The notes below the pieces were generated by a model, which was not told where the DNA came from, searched no databases, and saw only the letters and a list, made by a program, of their open reading frames with translations. Source: Myroides sp. NP-2 (GTDB lineage: Bacteria; Bacteroidota; Bacteroidia; Flavobacteriales; Flavobacteriaceae). From it: a stretch of DNA of 64,000 nt. The translations under genes were made by a program, and so were the position numbers. How positions within the stretch are numbered: the first letter of the stretch is position 1; each line of letters starts with the position of its first letter. The stretch lies in the NCBI RefSeq assembly GCF_014145665.1, contig NZ_JACHTD010000001.1, positions 372,001 to 436,000 of the forward strand, written 5' to 3'. This document shows positions 25,140 to 34,684 of the stretch, piece after piece.

Positions 25140-26105
25140 ATGAAAGGAACAGTTTATAAATCAACGGGAAGCTGGTATGTTGTAAAAGGTGAAGATGGGC
25201 AGTTTTACAATTGTCGCATCAAGGGAAAGTTTCGTATTAAGGGAATTAAGAGTACGAATCCCCTTGCAGTAGGAGATCATGTTGTCTTTGAACTAGAAAC
25301 AACCAATGACACAACAACAGGTGTGATTCATGAGATCGCTCCTCGTATGAATTATATTGTGCGTAAATCAGTAAACTTATCCAAACAGGTGCATATTATC
25401 GCGTCAAATATCGATACTATGTTTTTGATTGTGACGATTGACAACCCTGTGACAACGACAAGTTTTATCGATCGATTCCTAGTAACTGCGGAAGCCTATG
25501 GCATTAAAACGGTTATAGTGTTCAATAAAATCGATACCTATTCAGAAGAAGCTTTGGATGAACAATTGTATTTACAATATATCTATACGCAGATTGGGTA
25601 TGAGTGTTTGCGCGTTTCCGCTATTGAATCAAAGGGATTAGAACAGATTAAAGAGCGAATGATTGGGAAGGTATCCATGTTTTCTGGTCACTCAGGTGTT
25701 GGGAAGTCAACCCTAATCAATGCTATAGAACCGGGCTTGCACTTAAAAACAGCGCAAATCTCAGAGCAACACAAACAAGGGCAACACACCACCACTTTTG
25801 CCGAAATGTTTGATCTGACATTTGATGCAGCTATTATTGATACCCCTGGAATTCGCGGTTTTGGCGTGGTCGATATGGAGCCTCAAGAAGTGGGAGACTA
25901 CTTTCCGGAGTTCTTCGCGTTAAAAGACCAATGTAAATTCAATAATTGTTTACATCGTGAAGAACCACATTGCGCAGTTAAAGCAGCTTTAGACAACGAT
26001 GAACTTGCCTGGTCTCGCTATAAAACCTACATCCAAATCCTCGATGGGGAAGAAGAACATTATCGAACAGATATTTATAAAGACGGCAGAAACCAAGAGG
26101 AATAA
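25140..26105 (+). CDS. rsgA: Ribosome small-subunit GTPase RsgA
   Basis: A 321-residue circularly permuted GTPase that matures the 30S ribosomal subunit. An N-terminal OB-fold (MKGTVYKSTGSWYVV onward) precedes the permuted G motifs: FNKID (G4) first, then GHSGVGKSTL (G1) and DTPG (G3). A C-terminal zinc knuckle has Cys in CKFNNC followed by His and Cys. The ATG at 25140 is chosen over a TTG at 25110 that lies in the preceding terminator. The start codon is very close to the promoter element, so the mRNA is probably leaderless. Confidence 0.94.
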   Translation: MKGTVYKSTGSWYVVKGEDGQFYNCRIKGKFRIKGIKSTNPLAVGDHVVFELETTNDTTTGVIHEIAPRMNYIVRKSVNLSKQVHIIASNIDTMFLIVTIDNPVTTTSFIDRFLVTAEAYGIKTVIVFNKIDTYSEEALDEQLYLQYIYTQIGYECLRVSAIESKGLEQIKERMIGKVSMFSGHSGVGKSTLINAIEPGLHLKTAQISEQHKQGQHTTTFAEMFDLTFDAAIIDTPGIRGFGVVDMEPQEVGDYFPEFFALKDQCKFNNCLHREEPHCAVKAALDNDELAWSRYKTYIQILDGEEEHYRTDIYKDGRNQEE

Positions 26106-26123
26106 CCGTAGATTAGATAGAGA

Positions 26124-26155
26124 AGAGCTGACCCTCCTGGGATCAGCTCTTTTTT
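26124..26155. terminator. Terminator between rsgA and the convergent lipoprotein gene
   Basis: An 8-bp stem AGAGCTGA/TCAGCTCT is followed by five Ts. A-rich flanks on the other side are weaker. Confidence 0.85.
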
Positions 26156-26159
26156 AGTT

Positions 26160-27023
26160 CTATTCTTTGAGGTAATACGTGAATCCATAGCGATAAGTAG
26201 CCATTTCTAACAATAAAACATCTTTAACGGTTTGTGATATAGTAGTATCTTCTACAACTGCTAGTTCCATTTCTTTAGAATATGCCGTAAATACAAAAGG
26301 ATTATATAGTTTGGAAAATGTACTGGAGTACAGCTTAACTATATTTTTGTAATCGTTGAAATCTTTGGCATTGGTAAATGCAAATAGGGTAGTATAATAG
26401 GCATCACTTTGATCATTCACTGTCGTTTCAAGTGCTGTTAATACCGCAATCGCCTCTTGTTTGTCGTAGGCGGTGGTGATGTTTTGCTTTTGCGCTTGAT
26501 GATACACTTTGTCGTATAGTACGCCTTTTCGCTCATTGGGACTTAGAGCGGCAAGGGTGGAGTCTTGGAGCACCTCATTGACGAGCGTATAGTGTAAATA
26601 ACCTAAGTCGTCCATACTATTGGCGCGAAAGGAAGCTTCTTGGATGGTTTGTATATCGGTTAGAACAGGCAATTCTGATGGTTGAATGGCCATTGCTGTA
26701 CTTTTACCAGAAAATATAGCTGCAAGTGAAGCAGACGCTCCAATGATTAAGGCTTCTTTCCAATCCGCTTTTAATCCCTTTTTAGCCAAGTACATGGCCG
26801 AGGCTTTTGCATCTGCCGAAGCAACAGGTTTGAACCATTTCCAAAAAGAAGAGGTCCTTAGTTTTGGTGTTTCGTCCCTTCGCTGCTGATAGGCAGTGGT
26901 GATGACTTCATAACGATTGGTCTCTGGGGTCGGTTGCTCCAACCGGGCGGAAGAAGCTTGATCTGAACTGCATGCCGTACCTAAAAATGCAAGGCATAGG
27001 AATAGGCCATATATCTTTTTCAT
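26160..27023 (-). CDS. Lipoprotein of unknown function
   Basis: A 287-residue protein with a lipoprotein signal and lipobox GTAC (Cys18), then a Ser/Glu/Pro-rich linker. A short Gly/Ala-rich segment (ALIIGASASLAAIFSG, about 92-107) and a long helical C-terminal half follow. The mature start CSSDQ is again acidic after Cys, so surface exposure is possible. No family was recognised. It stands alone, converging with rsgA. Confidence 0.7.
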   Translation of the reverse strand: MKKIYGLFLCLAFLGTACSSDQASSARLEQPTPETNRYEVITTAYQQRRDETPKLRTSSFWKWFKPVASADAKASAMYLAKKGLKADWKEALIIGASASLAAIFSGKSTAMAIQPSELPVLTDIQTIQEASFRANSMDDLGYLHYTLVNEVLQDSTLAALSPNERKGVLYDKVYHQAQKQNITTAYDKQEAIAVLTALETTVNDQSDAYYTTLFAFTNAKDFNDYKNIVKLYSSTFSKLYNPFVFTAYSKEMELAVVEDTTISQTVKDVLLLEMATYRYGFTYYLKE

Positions 27024-27633
27024 GGTCGTAATGATTTGGGCAACATCAGAGCGATGTTGCAGATTAATAAATACACTGTTTAAAATCGTCTTTGGAACGC
27101 AGGAGAGACAAGTTTTACAACGTAAAAAAGCTCAATACCCTTGCGTTAAGGACAGTTTAGATTTTTTGCATAGGCGTACCATGCGGGTAATGGAGTTGAA
27201 TAAGTGGACAAGTGCCGGCAACTTTATCGAAAATGCACTACTCTGTAAAAAAGTGCATCACAAATTCTAAAAAACTACAATCATATATCTATTTTCGATT
27301 GTGGTTTTTGTTTAATATTTGTGTTTTTATTGTGTTTTCGTTAAGTTTGTAATTGTAGTGTAGTTAAATATGTTGTTATTTTATATTATTGCTAAGAAGT
27401 GAGTAATATAAAGCTAAGGCAAAAAGATAGTTATATTTGTTAAAGTAAGGTTAAAATGCAGGTTAAAAATTAGCCTATTTGTTCAGCTCTTTTACTCCTA
27501 GAAAATGGAGGACGACCTACACTTTAGTTTAGAACTTGCCTTTTCTTCGTTTCTCCTATCTCTTCCTTCTCCTTGTTTTACGCCTTCTTCCTAAATCGTC
27601 GCTAAATTTGGAGGTCAAACTGTTGGAGTTTTG
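27024..27633. other. Long intergenic region with a pyrimidine-rich tract
   Basis: About 610 bases lie between the lipoprotein gene (minus) and the DUF3857 gene (plus). An 82-codon open frame at 27022-27270 has no sensible composition or upstream signal and is not called. Bases 27538-27592 form a strongly C/T-biased tract on the plus strand. No RNA family was recognised. Confidence 0.4.
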
Positions 27634-27641
27634 TATTTTTG
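27634..27641 (+). promoter_or_regulatory. Promoter -7 element for the DUF3857 gene
   Basis: TATTTTTG fits TAnnTTTG, 28 bases before the ATG. A TTTG at 27607-27610 may be the -33 element, with a 23-base spacer. Confidence 0.45.
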
Positions 27642-27669
27642 AGATGGATAATAAAATGTAAAACACGAA

Positions 27670-29652
27670 ATGAAAAAAGTTGTATTAATTACGCTAGGAA
27701 TTTTTAGTTTTAATTGTTTGGCTCAGCAGAAGTCAATTCCACCAGCTGATCTAGTACAAACAGCACCGTCAATTCCAGTAGAAGAAGAGATGTTTAGTAA
27801 AGCTAGTGCTGTTGTATTAAATGAAGAAGGGGGAGTAGACTTTGAATTTTCAGAAGAAAGTGGATTTGCAGTTGTACAAAAAGTCAAGCGACTAATTCAA
27901 ATTAATACAAAAGAGGGGATAGCCCATGCGAGCTTACTCCTGCCTTATTACGTTAATCGCTACACGACAGAGTCGGTTGAAATCGACTCGTATAAAATTT
28001 ACCGCACTACCCAAGGGAAAGAGGAAGTTATTGAAGTGAAAGCTGCCGAGAATCGCTTCGTGCACGACGGCCTTTACAGTAAAGAAATTATCGTAAATGA
28101 CATTCGAATTGGCGATCGAATTGCATATAGCTATACCAAAAAAATAGACAATATAGACGTGATTCCTACTTGGTATTTTCAAGGGGATATTCCAAAACTT
28201 CAAAGCAGCTATACCGTTAATATACCTGATAATTTAACCTATTTTCTAACGAAAACAGGAGGGTTGACTTTACGAGAAACAAAAACCGTAACGGAAACTG
28301 CACGTGATCTAGCTCGAAATAAATGGGGAACATCCTATCGCTATAAAGAAGCAATTTTAGGTTTTCAAGCCAAAGCGGTTCCAGCATTTGAAAATGAACC
28401 TTTTTCGATTAATGCACAGCAGAATATTAGTTCCGTTCGCTTTGATTTAATCCAATTTCAATATCCCATGAGCCCGTCTGTAGTAATTCCACACGAAAAA
28501 GAAGCGGTAGCCAAAGAAATATACAAGGATAGAAAATTTGGAAACGAATTAAAACAAGATAAATACTGGAATAAAACGCTAGAGCATATTGACCTAAGTG
28601 GATTAAATGCCATGGAGAAAGCCCAAAAAGTAATTGCCTATGTTCAGCAACACATCAAATGGGATCAGCACTATGGCTATTGGACAGATAAGGGAGTGAA
28701 AAGAGCAATGAGCCAGGGACAGGGAAATAGTGCAGATCTAAATTTGGCGCTAATAGGAGCCTTGCGCGCAGCGGGCTTTCAGGCCAATCCCATTGTCCTT
28801 AGTACACAGTCTAATGGGGTTGCCCCCATTTTATTCACGCGTTTCTTAAATCACGTTATTGTAGGACTCCAAATAGAAGATCAGTTTTATGTTCTCGATG
28901 GGACAATGGAAGACGCCCTGCTAAATGTATTGCCCTTTGAAGATTTAAACGGATATGGATGGATGATTACCGATAAATTTAGTGTGACACAAGTGGATCT
29001 AACACCAAGGCAGATTTCGTTTAAACAAGAAGAATTTCAGTTGACGCTAGATGAATCTGGACATGCAACTGGAACGATGAAAGGCCTCCTCACGCGTTAT
29101 GAAGCATTGGCCTTTAAATCCAACTACGCAGAGAGTATGCTGAATAGAAGCCGCAGTGATATTGAAGGGCGTAGTTCACAATTATTTTTGAGTCATGGGG
29201 AGATCAAATTAACCGAAAACAAGGATATCGATCTAGGGTTCCAGGTGCGAAAATTTAACTTTGCAACAGTAGATCCAAAAAATAATACCTTGACCTTTAC
29301 TCCTTTGGAGTTGTATCGAGATAAAGCCAACCCGTTTGAAAACCCGGTGAGACAAACCGATATTCACTTTCTTTATCCCTTTATGGATATGTATAAATTA
29401 GTGGTTCAGTTGCCTGAAGGGTATCGATTGAAATACTATCCTAAGGATGAGGTGTTTGCCAATTCAAAAATTGGGGCTAATATGATTTATGAAGTAAAGG
29501 TGTTAGAGGGGAATCAACTGCAAATAGGGTTGAGTTTGCGCCTGCAAAAAACGGTCATCCCCAAAGAAGATTACGGCGAGCTTCGCCTGTTGTATGCGAT
29601 GATACAGCAGCAGATCAAAGAGCATCATGTCGTACTAGAGCGAATAAAATAA
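27670..29652 (+). CDS. DUF3857 / transglutaminase-like secreted protein
   Basis: A 660-residue periplasmic or surface protein. A signal peptide (1-18, MKKVVLITLGIFSFNCLAQ) precedes the DUF3857 domain (about 60-280) and a transglutaminase-core-like domain (about 300-420). The usual GDCKD-like catalytic Cys position reads GQGNSADLNLAL, around residue 350, so the nucleophile is replaced and peptide-bond chemistry is unlikely. The C-terminus is beta-rich. Its function is unknown. dtd follows after 17 bases and is probably co-transcribed. Confidence 0.82.
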   Translation: MKKVVLITLGIFSFNCLAQQKSIPPADLVQTAPSIPVEEEMFSKASAVVLNEEGGVDFEFSEESGFAVVQKVKRLIQINTKEGIAHASLLLPYYVNRYTTESVEIDSYKIYRTTQGKEEVIEVKAAENRFVHDGLYSKEIIVNDIRIGDRIAYSYTKKIDNIDVIPTWYFQGDIPKLQSSYTVNIPDNLTYFLTKTGGLTLRETKTVTETARDLARNKWGTSYRYKEAILGFQAKAVPAFENEPFSINAQQNISSVRFDLIQFQYPMSPSVVIPHEKEAVAKEIYKDRKFGNELKQDKYWNKTLEHIDLSGLNAMEKAQKVIAYVQQHIKWDQHYGYWTDKGVKRAMSQGQGNSADLNLALIGALRAAGFQANPIVLSTQSNGVAPILFTRFLNHVIVGLQIEDQFYVLDGTMEDALLNVLPFEDLNGYGWMITDKFSVTQVDLTPRQISFKQEEFQLTLDESGHATGTMKGLLTRYEALAFKSNYAESMLNRSRSDIEGRSSQLFLSHGEIKLTENKDIDLGFQVRKFNFATVDPKNNTLTFTPLELYRDKANPFENPVRQTDIHFLYPFMDMYKLVVQLPEGYRLKYYPKDEVFANSKIGANMIYEVKVLEGNQLQIGLSLRLQKTVIPKEDYGELRLLYAMIQQQIKEHHVVLERIK

Positions 29653-29669
29653 TTAGAAAAATAGATACA

Positions 29670-30122
29670 TTGAGAATAGTAATACAACGCGTAACTGAAG
29701 CCTCAGTTACAGTAGAGGGAGCGCTTACGGGAAGCATCGGCAAAGGGTTGCTTGTTTTAGTCGGAATAGAAGAAGTCGATGGAAGACAAGATATCGAGTG
29801 GTTGTCGGGAAAATTAGTGAATTTGCGTATTTTTGAAGACGAACAGGGGGTGATGAACAAATCAGTTTTGGACATTGATGGGGAAGTGTTGCTCGTCAGT
29901 CAATTTACCTTACACGCATCGACGAAAAAAGGCAATCGCCCTTCGTATATTCGCGCAGCAAAACCCAATGTAGCCATAGAAATGTATGAGAATTTTATCG
30001 CGCAACTAACACGGGATTTAGGTAAAAAAGTTCAAACAGGGCGATTTGGCGCAGACATGAAAGTGGCACTGCTCAACGATGGACCTGTAACGATTTGTAT
30101 CGACTCTCAAAATAAAGAATAA
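29670..30122 (+). CDS. dtd: D-aminoacyl-tRNA deacylase
   Basis: A 150-residue enzyme that hydrolyses D-amino acids, and Gly from tRNA-Ala, off mischarged tRNAs. It starts MRIVIQRVTEASVTVEG as family members do, has SQFTLHA in the middle and the cross-subunit Gly-Pro motif NDGPVTI near the end. The start codon is TTG at 29670. There is no ATG between the upstream stop and this point, and family alignment fixes the start here. The stop overlaps the start of the next small gene (TAATG). Confidence 0.93.
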   Translation: MRIVIQRVTEASVTVEGALTGSIGKGLLVLVGIEEVDGRQDIEWLSGKLVNLRIFEDEQGVMNKSVLDIDGEVLLVSQFTLHASTKKGNRPSYIRAAKPNVAIEMYENFIAQLTRDLGKKVQTGRFGADMKVALLNDGPVTICIDSQNKE

Positions 30123-30328
30123 TGAAAAATGTAGTAATCAAATTTAGTCTGTTCACGGTAATCTATATCTTGTTTTCGTGGATCATCGCCAATGATTTTG
30201 TTTGTGCCTTAAAAGGAGATCCTTTGTGCATGCAAAACGTAGCTATCCGCTATATAATTTTCATCGTTTTGATGGTTGTGTACGAAAAATGGGTGAAAGA
30301 TAAAGTGTTTAAAAGAAAAGAGAAATAG
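30122..30328 (+). CDS. Small two-span membrane protein
   Basis: A 68-residue protein with two hydrophobic helices (VVIKFSLFTVIYILFSWII and IRYIIFIVLMVVYEKWV), a short loop with two Cys (FVCALKGDPLC) and a basic tail. Its start overlaps the dtd stop, which supports translation. No known function. Confidence 0.65.
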   Translation: MKNVVIKFSLFTVIYILFSWIIANDFVCALKGDPLCMQNVAIRYIIFIVLMVVYEKWVKDKVFKRKEK

Positions 30329-30469
30329 GAGAGGGGAAGGCGAAACTTAGAAAAGATCCTTCGAACGCCCAAACCAATAGAAGCTAGGTGAACGATCGGA
30401 ATGAGGATGTGTCACCCCAAAGCTGAAAAGGAAGAATATTCAGATAAAACTAAATCATAACGAAAAGAA

Positions 30470-30796
30470 ATGAAGATAGAAGACGCACAATTAGCAGTAG
30501 ATACGTGGATCAAGGAACACGGGGTTCGCTATTTTAACGAGTTGACAAATATGGCTCAATTGACAGAAGAAGTAGGAGAAGTGGCGCGTATTATTGCCCG
30601 TCGATATGGAGAGCAATCAGAAAAAGAAAGCGATAAAAACAAAGATTTAGGTGAGGAATTAGCGGATGTTGTTTTTGTAGTTTTGTGTTTAGCCAATCAA
30701 ACGGGAGTAAACTTGCAAGAGGCTTTCGATAAAAAGATGGACCTAAAAACCAAACGCGATCACGATCGCCATCACAACAATGAAAAATTAAAATAA
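30470..30796 (+). CDS. MazG-like nucleotide pyrophosphohydrolase
   Basis: A 108-residue all-alpha NTP pyrophosphatase. The metal-binding acidic residues appear as QLTEEVGEVARII (about 30-42) and DLGEELADVVFVVL (about 62-75), the EExxE plus ExxD pattern of the MazG/dUTPase-2 superfamily. It probably removes unwanted nucleotides (house-cleaning). aroA starts 12 bases downstream, suggesting co-transcription without an obvious metabolic link. Confidence 0.88.
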   Translation: MKIEDAQLAVDTWIKEHGVRYFNELTNMAQLTEEVGEVARIIARRYGEQSEKESDKNKDLGEELADVVFVVLCLANQTGVNLQEAFDKKMDLKTKRDHDRHHNNEKLK

Positions 30797-30808
30797 GCCT
30801 CTCTAACT

Positions 30809-32056
30809 ATGCAGGTTCACCTACGACAATCATCACTAGATGCTAGACTTGATTTTGTACCAACGGTTGTTATTTCAGGAAGTAAGTCTGAGAGCAATCG
30901 CTTGTTGCTATTGCAGCAATTATTTCCACAAATAGCTGTAGACAATATAGCGGATTCCGATGATGTTGTAGCGATGCAAGCAGGGTTGGCTGTAAAAAGA
31001 GGACGGGTAAATGTCCATCATGCAGGAACGACGATGCGTTTTCTAACGGCCTATTTTGCTTTGTGTCAAAACCAGTCGATTCAGCTAGAAGGCAGTGAAC
31101 GCATGCACAATCGCCCTATTGGGATATTGGTTGATGCCCTTCGCGAATTGGGGGCTAACATTACCTACCTCGAAAAAGAGGGATATCCGCCTTTGGCCAT
31201 TGATGGAATTCAAGCAACAGGAGGATGTATTCGCATTCCTGCAGGTATTAGCAGTCAGTATATTTCAGCTTTACTCTTGGTGGGAACTGCACTTAAAAAC
31301 GGGATGCATCTTGAGTTAATCGGAGATATTACTTCTCGACCTTATATTGAGATGACCTTGTCTCTTATTCGAGAACTAGGGGCAGAAACAACCTTTCAAG
31401 GGCAACAAATCTCCGTTTATCCTCCCAAAAAAATAAAAAAAACACAATTTACAGTCGAAGCCGATTGGTCTTCTGCCTCCTATTATTACGCTCTAATTGC
31501 CTTGTCTCCTTTGGGAACAAGTCTCAGATTGGGTAAATACAAATCCGTTAGTTTACAAGGTGATGCCCAATTGCCTACGATATACGAACAATTAGGGGTG
31601 GAAACTGTTTTTGAAGCAAATGACTTTATTCGATTGACTAAAGTGTCATCGCCAACTACTGCTTTTCAAGGCGATTTTAACGATACTCCCGACCTGGCAC
31701 AAACTGTAGTAGTTACTTGCTTTGGATTGGGAATTGCCTGTGAAATTCACGGATTACATACGTTAAAAATTAAAGAAACAGATCGTTTAGTAGCACTTCA
31801 ACAAGAGTTGAAAAAACTAGGCGGAAATCTTTTCGTTACAGCAGATTCTCTTGCTTTAGCAGCTAAAAGAGAAACAAGAGAAGAGGGGGTGGTGCGAATT
31901 GCAACCTATCAAGACCATCGCATGGCCATGGCTTTTGCACCCTTATTGGTTCAAATGGATCTGATAATCGAAGATGCAGAAGTGGTAAGTAAGTCATATC
32001 CCAAGTTTTGGAAAGACCTACAAAAACTGGGCTTTTCAGTCCTTGAAACCCCTTGA
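30809..32056 (+). CDS. aroA: 3-phosphoshikimate 1-carboxyvinyltransferase (EPSP synthase)
   Basis: A 415-residue shikimate-pathway enzyme that adds an enolpyruvyl group from PEP to shikimate 3-phosphate. GSKSESNRLLLLQQL (about 23-37) is the shikimate-phosphate-binding motif, HAGTTMRFLTAYFA is the PEP-binding loop (usually GNAGTAMRPL) and DHRMAMAFA lies near the C-terminus. The divergence around the PEP loop is in the Bacteroidota pattern. It continues aromatic amino-acid synthesis begun by the DAHP synthase gene at 24 kb. Confidence 0.93.
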   Translation: MQVHLRQSSLDARLDFVPTVVISGSKSESNRLLLLQQLFPQIAVDNIADSDDVVAMQAGLAVKRGRVNVHHAGTTMRFLTAYFALCQNQSIQLEGSERMHNRPIGILVDALRELGANITYLEKEGYPPLAIDGIQATGGCIRIPAGISSQYISALLLVGTALKNGMHLELIGDITSRPYIEMTLSLIRELGAETTFQGQQISVYPPKKIKKTQFTVEADWSSASYYYALIALSPLGTSLRLGKYKSVSLQGDAQLPTIYEQLGVETVFEANDFIRLTKVSSPTTAFQGDFNDTPDLAQTVVVTCFGLGIACEIHGLHTLKIKETDRLVALQQELKKLGGNLFVTADSLALAAKRETREEGVVRIATYQDHRMAMAFAPLLVQMDLIIEDAEVVSKSYPKFWKDLQKLGFSVLETP

Positions 32057-32081
32057 AAAATAAAAAAATAGTGCTAAATAC

Positions 32082-32113
32082 TTGACAACGCCTATCTCAA
32101 GGTTGTATATTTG
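32082..32113 (+). promoter_or_regulatory. Complete Bacteroidota promoter for queA
   Basis: TTG at 32082-32084 (-33) and TATATTTG at 32106-32113 (-7) are separated by 21 bases. The leader to the ATG at 32169 is about 50 bases. Confidence 0.7.
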
Positions 32114-32168
32114 TAAAACTTGAAAAGAGCTAACCTCTTTTTATTGAACTAATTAAAATTGTTTTTCA

Positions 32169-33218
32169 ATGAAGTTATCAAACTTTAATTTTGATTTGCC
32201 AGAAGAATTATTGGCAGAATTTCCAGCTGAGAATAGAGATGAAGCTCGTTTAATGGTGGTTGACCGCAAAACGGGAACGATCGAACACAAGCTATTCAAA
32301 GATGTGGTGGATTATTTTGGAGAAGGTGATGTGATGGTTTTGAACAATACGAAAGTATTTCCTGCACGTCTTTATGGAAATAAAGAAAAAACAGGGGCTA
32401 GAATTGAAGTTTTCTTACTACGCGAATTGAATGAAGAACAACGTTTATGGGATGTTTTAGTTGATCCAGCGCGTAAGATTCGAATTGGAAATAAATTGTA
32501 CTTTGGAGAAGACGATTCATTAGTTGCTGAAGTAATTGATAATACAACGTCTAGAGGTAGAACGTTACGCTTCTTATACGACGGTTCTTACGAAGAGTTC
32601 AGAGCAAAATTGCAGGAACTTGGAGAAACACCAATTCCAAAATACATCAATAGAGAAGTTGTTCCAGAAGATGCAGAACGCTACCAAACCATTTATGCAA
32701 AAGAAGAAGGTGCTGTTGCTGCTCCAACTGCGGGATTGCACTTCTCTAAACACTTGATGAAGCGTTTAGAAATCAACGGAATTAAATTTGCAGAAATTAC
32801 GCTCCACATCGGATTAGGTACCTTTAATCCAGTTGAGGTAGAAGACTTGTCAAAGCACAAAATGGATTCAGAAGAATTCGTCGTGTCTCAAGAAGCTTGT
32901 GATATCGTTAATTTTGCGAAAGAAGAAAAACACAGAGTTTGTGCAGTAGGTACGACTTGTATGCGTGCATTAGAAAGCTCGGTTTCTTCTAGTCAAACCT
33001 TAAATCCATTTGTAGGATGGACGAATAAATTTATCTTCCCTCCTTACGATTTTAGTATTGCTGATTGTATGATAACAAACTTCCACATGCCAAAATCAAC
33101 ACTATTAATGATGATTTCTGCATTCTGTGGACATGATCTTATGATGAAAGCATATAAAGAAGCTGTAGAAGAAAGGTACAAATTCTATTCTTACGGTGAT
33201 GCAATGTTGATTTTATAA
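32169..33218 (+). CDS. queA: S-adenosylmethionine:tRNA ribosyltransferase-isomerase
   Basis: A 349-residue enzyme that transfers and rearranges the ribosyl part of SAM onto 7-aminomethyl-deazaguanine in tRNA, forming epoxyqueuosine. [17 protein letters not shown] starts the protein and [23 protein letters not shown] and [12 protein letters not shown] are the family blocks. It is monocistronic with a promoter and a strong terminator. Confidence 0.95.
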   Translation: MKLSNFNFDLPEELLAEFPAENRDEARLMVVDRKTGTIEHKLFKDVVDYFGEGDVMVLNNTKVFPARLYGNKEKTGARIEVFLLRELNEEQRLWDVLVDPARKIRIGNKLYFGEDDSLVAEVIDNTTSRGRTLRFLYDGSYEEFRAKLQELGETPIPKYINREVVPEDAERYQTIYAKEEGAVAAPTAGLHFSKHLMKRLEINGIKFAEITLHIGLGTFNPVEVEDLSKHKMDSEEFVVSQEACDIVNFAKEEKHRVCAVGTTCMRALESSVSSSQTLNPFVGWTNKFIFPPYDFSIADCMITNFHMPKSTLLMMISAFCGHDLMMKAYKEAVEERYKFYSYGDAMLIL

Positions 33219-33242
33219 AATCAACCTACAAAAGATAGTATT

Positions 33243-33278
33243 AAAAAATCCTTTGCTGTTTTAGCAAGGGATTTTTTA
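33243..33278 (+). terminator. Terminator after queA
   Basis: The stem AAAAAATCC plus TTTGCT pairs with AGCAAGGGATTTTTT around a 4-base loop, ending in a T6 run. It could also function on the other strand. Confidence 0.9.
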
Positions 33279-33342
33279 TACCTTGAAAATGGTGTAAATG
33301 TTGATAAAAATTCTACTTTTACAAAAACCAAAATTATAAACC

Positions 33343-34623
33343 ATGAAATTTGAGAATACGTTAGCCTTTGCTCAAAGTCTCGATGCTAAAGATACCTTGG
33401 CAAACTATAGAACTGAATTTAACTTCCCTAAAGTAAATGGAAAACAAGTTATTTATTTTACGGGTAATTCACTAGGACTTCAACCTAAAAGAGCGGTAGA
33501 GTATGTGAATGAAGTAATGACAGACTGGGCGGAGTTAGCGGTTGAAGGCCATTTTTATGCGGATAAACCTTGGTGGGATTACCACGAAAGATTTAGTGAA
33601 CCTTTGAGTAAAATCGTTGGAGCAAAGCCATCAGAAGTAACGGTAATGAATACTTTAACGGTTAACCTTCACTTGTTGATGGCTACGTTTTACCAACCTT
33701 CAGGAAAACGCGTCAAGATACTATGCGAAGAAAAAGCATTCCCAAGTGACCAATATTTAATCCAATCCCAAGTAAAATGGCATGGACTCGATCCTAAAGA
33801 TGTCATTGTAGAAGTAAAGCGCAGACCTGGAGAACACAATTTTAGATTAGAAGATATCCTTGCTAAAATCGAAGAAGTAGGCGATGAGTTAGCTTTAGTT
33901 TTGATGGGAGGATTGAATTACTATACAGGACAAGTATTAGATATGAAAACCATTACTGCAAAAGCACACCAACATGGTGCTTATGTAGGATGGGATTTGG
34001 CACATGCCGCAGGTAATATCAATTTAGAACTACACGATTGGGATGCGGATTTCGCCGCTTGGTGTAGCTATAAGTATATGAATTCAGGACCAGGAAATGC
34101 TTCGGGTTGCTTTATTCACGAAAAACACCACACCAACAAAGATCTAGTTCGCCTAGGTGGATGGTGGGGACACAACAAAGAAAGACGCTTTTTGATGGAG
34201 CCTGTTTACGATCCAATTGAAAATGCACATGGATGGCAAATTAGCAATCTTCCCATCTTGTCTTTGGCACCTTATTTGGCTTCCGTTGAGCTTTTTGCAG
34301 AAGTAGGAATGCCTAGATTAATCGAAAAAAGAGACCTGATAACCGCTTACTTAGCGTTTATTATCAATACCATCAGTGCAGAAGTTGGAGGGAATTTCGA
34401 AATTATTACGCCAACAGAACAAAGCGAACGCGCAAGCCAGTTGTCGATCTTGTTGCACGGAGAAGGTAGAGCGCTGTTTACCTACTTAATGGAAGCCGGA
34501 GTAATTGTCGATTGGAGAGAACCTAATGTGATCCGCTTAGCACCTGTACCCTTGTACACGAGTTTCGAAGATATGTATCACTTCGGACAAATTTTAAAAG
34601 AAGGGATTCTAAGTCAGAAATAA
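33343..34623 (+). CDS. kynU: Kynureninase
   Basis: A 426-residue PLP-dependent enzyme that cleaves kynurenine or 3-hydroxykynurenine to (3-hydroxy)anthranilate and alanine. FTGNSLGLQPKRAVEYVN is near the N-terminus, GWDLAHAAGN contains the cofactor-contacting Asp, and WCSYKYMNSGPG contains the Schiff-base Lys. IRLAPVPLYTSFEDMY ends the family core. With kmo nearby this encodes part of tryptophan breakdown. Tryptophan dioxygenase and hydroxyanthranilate dioxygenase genes are not in the window. Confidence 0.95.
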   Translation: MKFENTLAFAQSLDAKDTLANYRTEFNFPKVNGKQVIYFTGNSLGLQPKRAVEYVNEVMTDWAELAVEGHFYADKPWWDYHERFSEPLSKIVGAKPSEVTVMNTLTVNLHLLMATFYQPSGKRVKILCEEKAFPSDQYLIQSQVKWHGLDPKDVIVEVKRRPGEHNFRLEDILAKIEEVGDELALVLMGGLNYYTGQVLDMKTITAKAHQHGAYVGWDLAHAAGNINLELHDWDADFAAWCSYKYMNSGPGNASGCFIHEKHHTNKDLVRLGGWWGHNKERRFLMEPVYDPIENAHGWQISNLPILSLAPYLASVELFAEVGMPRLIEKRDLITAYLAFIINTISAEVGGNFEIITPTEQSERASQLSILLHGEGRALFTYLMEAGVIVDWREPNVIRLAPVPLYTSFEDMYHFGQILKEGILSQK

Positions 34624-34652
34624 TTTAGATAGTAGGGCTGTGATTTAATTTA

Positions 34653-34660
34653 TAAATTTG
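34653..34660 (+). promoter_or_regulatory. Promoter -7 element for the ureohydrolase gene
   Basis: TAAATTTG matches TAnnTTTG, 24 bases before the ATG at 34685. It shows the gene can be transcribed separately from kynU. Confidence 0.5.
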
Positions 34661-34684
34661 CAGCGAAAAATAACAGCAGTATAT

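Noticed and set aside
27022..27270. 82-codon plus-strand frame
   Set aside because: Overlaps the start of the minus-strand lipoprotein gene and has no recognisable features.
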